This document shows positions 58,726 through 64,000 of a stretch of 64,000 nt of DNA, in pieces. Numbering within the stretch: the stretch's first letter is position 1; every line of letters starts with the position of its first letter. This stretch comes from Helianthus annuus (taxonomy: Eukaryota > Streptophyta > Magnoliopsida > Asterales > Asteraceae): the NCBI RefSeq assembly GCF_002127325.2, contig NC_035444.2:78923392-78987391 (forward strand), read 5' to 3'. The position numbers were made by a program, and so were the translations under genes. Below the pieces are notes generated by a model. The model saw only the letters and a program-made list of their open reading frames with translations. It was not told where the DNA came from and did not search any database.

Positions 58726-59202
58726 ATGAGAAAAATACAAAAACATTAGAAAATGAAAAAGCCAAAAAGATAAATTGCATGATATGGGAAGTGAAATAAA
58801 TGTTCGTGTTAAAGGGTTTTGACTAACACATGTAAGGTGCCATAGCTGAAAAGACTAGGATCTACTGCGATATGTTGATAGGATTGACGCTCAAAATGAT
58901 AAAAGATACTAAGTGATATAAACATAACGAACTATGTACCATGTGGGTAACATACCAACGGCGTATGATTTTATGGTCTTAAATCTTGCGTTGATAGATA
59001 GCCAACATTCGGGTCTTTATATTGTTGAATCATCCGGGGATATCTTGTCTGTCCTTCTGTTCAGAACTAAAATTGTACATGACCCCAGGAAAGAAAGTCA
59101 CTTGGAATTAGCTCATTTCTATTTGAATGTCTGTATGTTGTCCCGATACACACAATTTTGATCTGATTCTGAAATCTTCTCAGAAAAAAGTCGTGTACCT
59201 CC

Positions 59203-59281
59203 TCTGCTGCATCCAGATATATGCTGACCTGGAGGTGCTAGGCAACGACAGCTTCTGCTGCATCCAGATACATGCTGACCT
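59203..59281. repeat. Short direct repeat, 50-bp spacing
   Basis: TCTGCTGCATCCAGATA followed by ATGCTGACCT occurs twice with one difference. Confidence 0.85.
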
Positions 59282-60631
59282 AGCTGTACGTTGTCACGCT
59301 ATAGATCTAATACACCCGAAAGAGGCCCTCAAGTGCCCAAAAGAAACCCAAGAAACCTATATCAAATTGAGAAAAACTCATTTGATCTGTATATTATATC
59401 ATCTCTGCAAAAGATCTATTCTGTTCTCTTCTCAACCTACTCCCAGTTAAGATTTCAGAAATCTGGATTGGACTTGTGAAATATGTGGTAGGGAAGATAC
59501 ATGCATGATAGAGTGTGCCGTTTATATTTTCGGGATTTGATTAGTATTTATTTGGGTGTTCATTGTTAAGAAATCAAAACATGATAAAACAGATTATATG
59601 CAGACCTAGACACAGTCATGATATCTTAAAGGATGACATCAGTATACTCACCTGCCACGATGAATCGTTGTGCTTACCTTGATCGCGGGGGTATGCCTTG
59701 GAATGGGACACACGGGTATAATAGTATAATATTACCTTAAGCATATCACGAAGTTGAAAAATTGAAAGTTGAGCATTAAAGTTTAAGTGGACAAATATAT
59801 TGGCAATCGCATAGACCAGTTTGATTAGGCTCGTACTGAAAAGTGTTCCTTAGTCTGCCTGAGAACGAATTTTGATCTCATTGCAATTGTAATTGTATAT
59901 TATGGTAGTTGTTTATCTTTTGAGTTTTTATTTGTTTTTAGTTCTTAAAAATTAAAAACTAAAAAATAAAAAAAAATTCAAAAATACAAAAATAGTGTCT
60001 TGTTTTTCTATAAAACCAAAAAAATCCAAAAATAGAGTGTTTATTTGTTTTCTTAAAAATTAAAAATGTAACCGTTCTTGAAGATTTGACTGATCATCAA
60101 AAGTTGAAAGAATTTAAAGTGTGAAATCTGAGTACCAGTACTTGGATGTACCTGGTGTGTATATGGTACTCTCCCTGTTTCATAAGAAATGTTTGCTTAT
60201 GAGTTTGTGAGCATGTGCAGAACTTGATTTCAATCAAGGACAGGGGTTGATGAAGATTGAGATGCTGTTTGCTGTTGACGAAGCCTGAAGCAGCACAACA
60301 ACAAGATGTACCTGAGTCAGAAGAATTGGATACGAAATGTCGTCTGACAGTGAAAGTGCATTTGAAGAAGTACCGTGAACCTGCTTGAAAGACAAAGATT
60401 GCAGAAGAAAAGAGCTGCTGAGAATCCTCCTCTCACATTCTTTTCGACAAGATTTTCAAGCAAAGCTGATCGAGATCCTCATATGAAGCTAACCACAAGA
60501 GCTGAAGAAAGAGACCCAGTGCTGAGAGTTCAGAAGTCAAGAACTTCCACAAAATCTGCAGCGTAGCGATAACCATAGACTACGTTGAAGATGTTGCTGA
60601 TTTCAAGTATGAAGACAATTTGATGGCATCA

Positions 60632-60645
60632 GTCTAGGGGGAGAT
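60632..60645 (+). promoter_or_regulatory. Polypurine tract before LTR B
   Basis: GTCTAGGGGGAGAT-type tract directly before TGTTAGGCCC. Confidence 0.87.
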
Positions 60646-61124
60646 TGTTAGGCCCTAAAGTGTGAGACTGACGCATCAAATTAACACAACGGGCTATGGT
60701 TACGAACTGGGCTTTACCGGGTTAGTTTATATTAGGTTTTGGACCTTTATAGGTCACTTGGACCAATCTTTAGGCCATGTGGACCAAGCAGGCCCAAGGG
60801 GAGCCCATGTAGGGAAGTGGGCTTGAGTTAGTATATAAACAAGTTATTAACTTGTTTTAGGGTTTGAACCTTTGGAACCTCATTGTTACAATTCCTCTAG
60901 AGAGGGAGGCGATTGGTTGGTAGTCGTGAACACTTGTACTAGACGGTTTTGCTAATTCATAGTAATAGAATCGTGTGCAAGTGTTTAAAGGTGATTCGGT
61001 ATTGTTCTTGGTTCTTCGTATTTTCTGATTTTCGTGTTTGTTCTTGAATCTCACCAAGTTTGGATTCCGCACAAACTTGGTGATTGTTTGATATCATTGA
61101 AAGATCCGGTTAACGGGACTTACA
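60646..61124 (+). repeat. Gag-only element 2, LTR B
   Basis: 479 bp, TGTTAGGCCCTAAAG to GGGACTTACA; followed by CATCTTTATGTTCC of the Pack-MULE. Confidence 0.93.
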
Positions 61125-61610
61125 CATCTTTATGTTCCGGATCACTGGCAATACCGCGCCGGTAAAGCGGATTCTTTTCACACGGAATAAACTTCAATTC
61201 GATATGCAGCTCCGACTCCTTCCTACGCGAATTCTCCATCGGAAACCAACTGGAAATCACGTCATCGGCGGCAATCTTCTCCGCTGGAATCTTAACCGTC
61301 CCTAACACATCAGCACCGAACACATCATCATCCTTCACTTGAAACTCCAAGTTAGCAAGCTCGTGAGCTAATGGCACAATAAACCGTTCATTCCACCTAG
61401 GGTTTTTCGAGTTCTTCAACACGCGTGTACGCGCCACTGTAGCTTCGTAATTATTTTCCGGCCACCGGGCCAGAGCTTCGTGCTGACGGTTCCACTGGAG
61501 GAGTTATCCTTCCGGCAAGCCTTGAACGTTACGCAACGGCGGATGTGACCGGTGACTACATCCATGTTAGGTAAGTTTCGTGCTTCAATAATGTGAAGCT
61601 GTAGATCACC
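61125..61610 (-). pseudogene. Phospholipase D delta-like C2 fragment (copy 2)
   Basis: Same fragment and same internal deletion as 26785-27329. Conserved runs such as LEFQVKDDDVFGADVLGTVK and IPCEKNPLYRRGIASDPEH are readable, then truncated by the LTR. The shared lesion shows the two copies arose by duplication of an already broken fragment. Confidence 0.85.
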
Positions 61611-61896
61611 TATGATGCTATATCATTTAATTAAAGAGGAATATGTAACCTTTATGTTTCAAAAGTCAAAACCATGCTCCACAAGAAAAAGAAACCGATG
61701 TTGGTGGTAGATGTTGGTAGTGGTGAAAGGTGGAGATGGTGGTGATAATGAAGAGTGGGGAAGATGAGGTGGGTAGGGTTGGTAGCGAGTCCCACATGAA
61801 GTATTTAATATTAATTATATTTATTTTTAACTTTTTAGGTATTGATTTAACAGTATGGGTAATTTTGTAATTTCGCATCCACTTAACACCAAAAAC
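61125..61896. mobile_element. Pack-MULE remnant (copy 2)
   Basis: Matches 26844-27617 and includes the inner part of the right inverted repeat (about 61670-61760). The right terminus is lost in a ~666-bp deletion relative to copy 1. The left part is cut by LTR B. Confidence 0.8.
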
Positions 61897-62598
61897 TTTT
61901 TAGTTAAATCTTCACTAACTGGATTTGTTTTTTATCCTACGTGGCACAGACTAGCTTATGTGGACAAGGCGATTATCTTCTCAAGCTTAGTCTGAGTTTC
62001 CATAAAAATATCCATCATCTGCTTCTCCAACTTCACCATCTCCTATTGCTTCATATTTTCCATCCTCTCATAAATCTGTCCAACCGAACAATTGCCCTCA
62101 CTAATATCTTATACGCCTTGTTCTCCATCCTCCTGTACACCTCTCTAAACCGAACTATCGCCACAATTACTTATAGGCCAAGTAGTGGTTCAGCGGCACG
62201 GCGAGATGGTTATATATGACCCCTGAGATGATGTTTACACCAGGTATCGGCGACGACGACATCTACAACGGTATTGGAACAAGAGCGTGCCGCGGGGTAT
62301 AGGGTTTCTTCATAATGTTGACGGGTAGAAGAGGTGACAATCCATCCTTTATATTCTATCCATAATGAAGTTCATTAATTTCATCATGATAAGCATTGAA
62401 AACATTCTGTTCCGATTGTGTCTTAGTTGGTGGTGAGTTGAATGGATATAGAAAGGTTTATTGTAGAACAATAAAGATGGTCACCAACCATTAATTCCGT
62501 CATTGAAGCCATTAACATACTCTTTGTGTTCATTTAACATCAATTTGTGTGACAATTGATGAAATAACTTATAATTTCTGCTAATTTTGTTCGATTTC
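61897..62598. mobile_element. Second MULE, partial (copy 2)
   Basis: Matches about 28283-28974. The left terminus and most of the left inverted repeat are missing because of the deletion. It ends in ATTTC (62594-62598), the LARD target site. Confidence 0.85.
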
Positions 62599-63762
62599 TG
62601 TCACAACCCCCGATCCCTTATACAATCTCAGGAATGGGCGGCCGTGAGCCAGTTTCGGTGGTATCGTGTATTGTCTAATTTGGCAACGAAATTTTTCATC
62701 AGGACCCTAGTTAGGAAATATTTTATCAGAACAAAACCACCATATTTTCATAATATTAAACACATGGAATAAAACCCAAGTTTGCAGTACACACATTTTT
62801 ATAGGAATAAATCCTATTTTATTTAATAAAAACATCTATTTTATTTTAGGTAACTTTATAGCCACTTTTCCAAGCCTGCAGTGCTCTCCAGCTGGCTTTT
62901 ATTGGCTTCACACTAAGTTACCTGAAACACGTGTTTAAAACATTTTATCAGCAGGAAATACTGGTGAGTGAATCCCAGTTTAATCAAGTTTAAATCAAAA
63001 GTCACAGTGAACAGTATTGAGGGCGCATCCGCAATTAGATTTGTTTCCAAGTCATATCAATTACCACCACATGGTACTGTCGTTCTCGACTTATGGTCAT
63101 GTTACTCCTAACCAGGTTGTAACAAATTTTGTATACAAAACCCCAAATTTACCATCGATAATTGTATCTTTATAAATACTCAATAACTGCTATTCGCATG
63201 GAAAAATATTTAAGGTTTTGTAAAACAGTTCACAAAATAGGTTTACAAAAAGAGGATAACTCACAAAAAGGTTTATACAAAAAGAAGGATTACTCACATT
63301 GCTATTATAGCGCTTTCCTTCGTGACTTCCTGGTTATAATCTAATTAAATGCACACGCGTTAGTATAATAACCCATTTTAACATTAGTAATACCCTCCCC
63401 GAGACGGTATTCCAACGACTACGTCGGGCAGAACCACGACAGCCGTTACGGAACCCTGGATCAATCGGGCAGAGTATCTAATACGTATCCAGGGGTTATG
63501 ACACTTACAACGAGGCAGAGCTTCGCTAATTAGGGGGTATTATACCCGTGTATAATGACTACTATTCAGAATTTGAGATTGAGAAACGATTGTGAGCGAA
63601 TTCCGAATGAAATCCGATGCGTTCTATATATAGTGCTGAATTCTGTCTCTCTCGTGGCCCGCGTAAAATAAGGCAAGGCCTTACGCGGCTCGCGTCAACT
63701 CTAGTCAACGCGTAGCTGGGCTGAGTCATCGAGTAGGTTTGCCGGGTGTTGGGCCACGTGGC
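62599..63762 (-). mobile_element. LARD LTR, partial (copy 2)
   Basis: Starts TGTCACAACCCCCG after ATTTC and follows 28975-30138. It is interrupted by a gypsy LTR at 63763, within the GCGGCCCGCG region. Confidence 0.9.
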
Positions 63763-64000
63763 TGTGACAACTGTGCTCTTTAATCGATGAACAATGCGAA
63801 ACAATGTTAATTATCAATAAATCAATGTGTTTTGGTGTTATTATATGTGTTTTATGTGTTTGATGATTTTATGATTTGATTCGATTTCGATTTCAAGCTT
63901 TAAATCGCTTTCTGGAAAGTTATACGCAAACTGGTGCGTAAACGCAATCAGTTAAACGCGACAAACACTCTGGGATAGTGAAATAGGCTTAACATACCTT
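63763..64000 (+). mobile_element. Start of a Ty3/gypsy LTR, continues beyond the window
   Basis: Starts TGTGACAACTGTGCTC right after LARD sequence and resembles 1721-1950, sharing ATCGCTTTCTGGA, TATACGCAAACTGGTGCGTA and TTAAAATACCTT-like ends. It may be a 5' LTR or a solo LTR; no polyprotein precedes it. Confidence 0.85.

Larger units (their letters stand above)
58345..60631 (+). other. Non-coding 3' interior of element 2
   Basis: No gene. It contains three internal GGGGGAGA/GGAGGAGA-type purine tracts (58612-58725), a direct repeat (59203-59230 and 59253-59281), and the ~830-base part duplicated at 53397. Confidence 0.75.
53397..61124 (+). mobile_element. Gag-only LTR element 2, incomplete tandem arrangement
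   Basis: Order: 3' interior fragment (53397-54242), LTR A, full interior (54723-60645), LTR B. The left fragment matches the last ~830 bases of the full interior (about 59812-60645), including its polypurine tract. Two element copies therefore share LTR A, as expected from unequal recombination between LTRs, followed by truncation on the left. There is no left target duplication; on the right LTR B abuts Pack-MULE sequence. It carries gag and a scrap of protease only. Confidence 0.88.

Overview
The window is a repeat-dominated stretch of a large plant nuclear genome. I found no intact host gene, rRNA, functional tRNA or prokaryotic feature. Almost everything can be assigned to nested retrotransposons and DNA transposons, with one captured fragment of a plant phospholipase D gene. 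The chromovirus-type Ty3/gypsy integrase, Sirevirus-like copia architecture, initiator-Met-type primer sites and long LTRs beginning TGTGACA point to a flowering plant. A composite (Asteraceae) is my guess from memory of similar elements and is not proven by the sequence.

Layout. (1) 1-1713 is the 3' end of a Ty3/gypsy polyprotein, followed by its long 3' LTR (1721-4709 and 17456-18312). That LTR contains a small MITE and is split by a 12.7-kb Ty1/copia element (4710-17450, minus strand) with a 5-bp target duplication. The copia element has a long gag, a pol with several breaks, and an extra 1,338-codon downstream ORF. (2) 18313-26696 is the 3' part of a second gypsy-like element (called E here), interrupted by a 2.7-kb solo LTR and ending in a 3.5-kb LTR. 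(3) 26697-27747 is a Mutator-like remnant carrying part of a phospholipase D delta-type C2 domain. (4) 28163-38620 is a second Mutator-like element with a perfect 9-bp target duplication. Inside it sits a 9.2-kb LARD-type element (28975-38153) with LTRs, primer site and polypurine tract but no genes. (5) 38630-40128 is a decayed copia LTR/gag fragment.

(6) From 41059 the order E, Pack-MULE, second MULE, LARD LTR is repeated to 63762, so the window holds two diverged copies of a block with a period of about 22.7 kb. The second copy carries extra insertions: a 7.0-kb gag-only LTR element with identical LTRs (42805-49841), a second gag-only element in an incomplete tandem arrangement (53397-61124), and the start of another gypsy LTR (63763 to the window end) of the same family as the one at 1721.

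How they relate. The two gag-only elements keep the cis signals needed for retrotransposition and encode zinc-knuckle Gag, but lack reverse transcriptase and integrase, so they would need enzymes in trans. The LARD lacks even gag. Four unrelated families each carry their own CpG-containing palindromic word repeated many times in the leader or promoter: TCGATCGA, CTCGAG, CCGATCGG and GCGGCCCGCG. I regard this as the most unusual pattern in the window.
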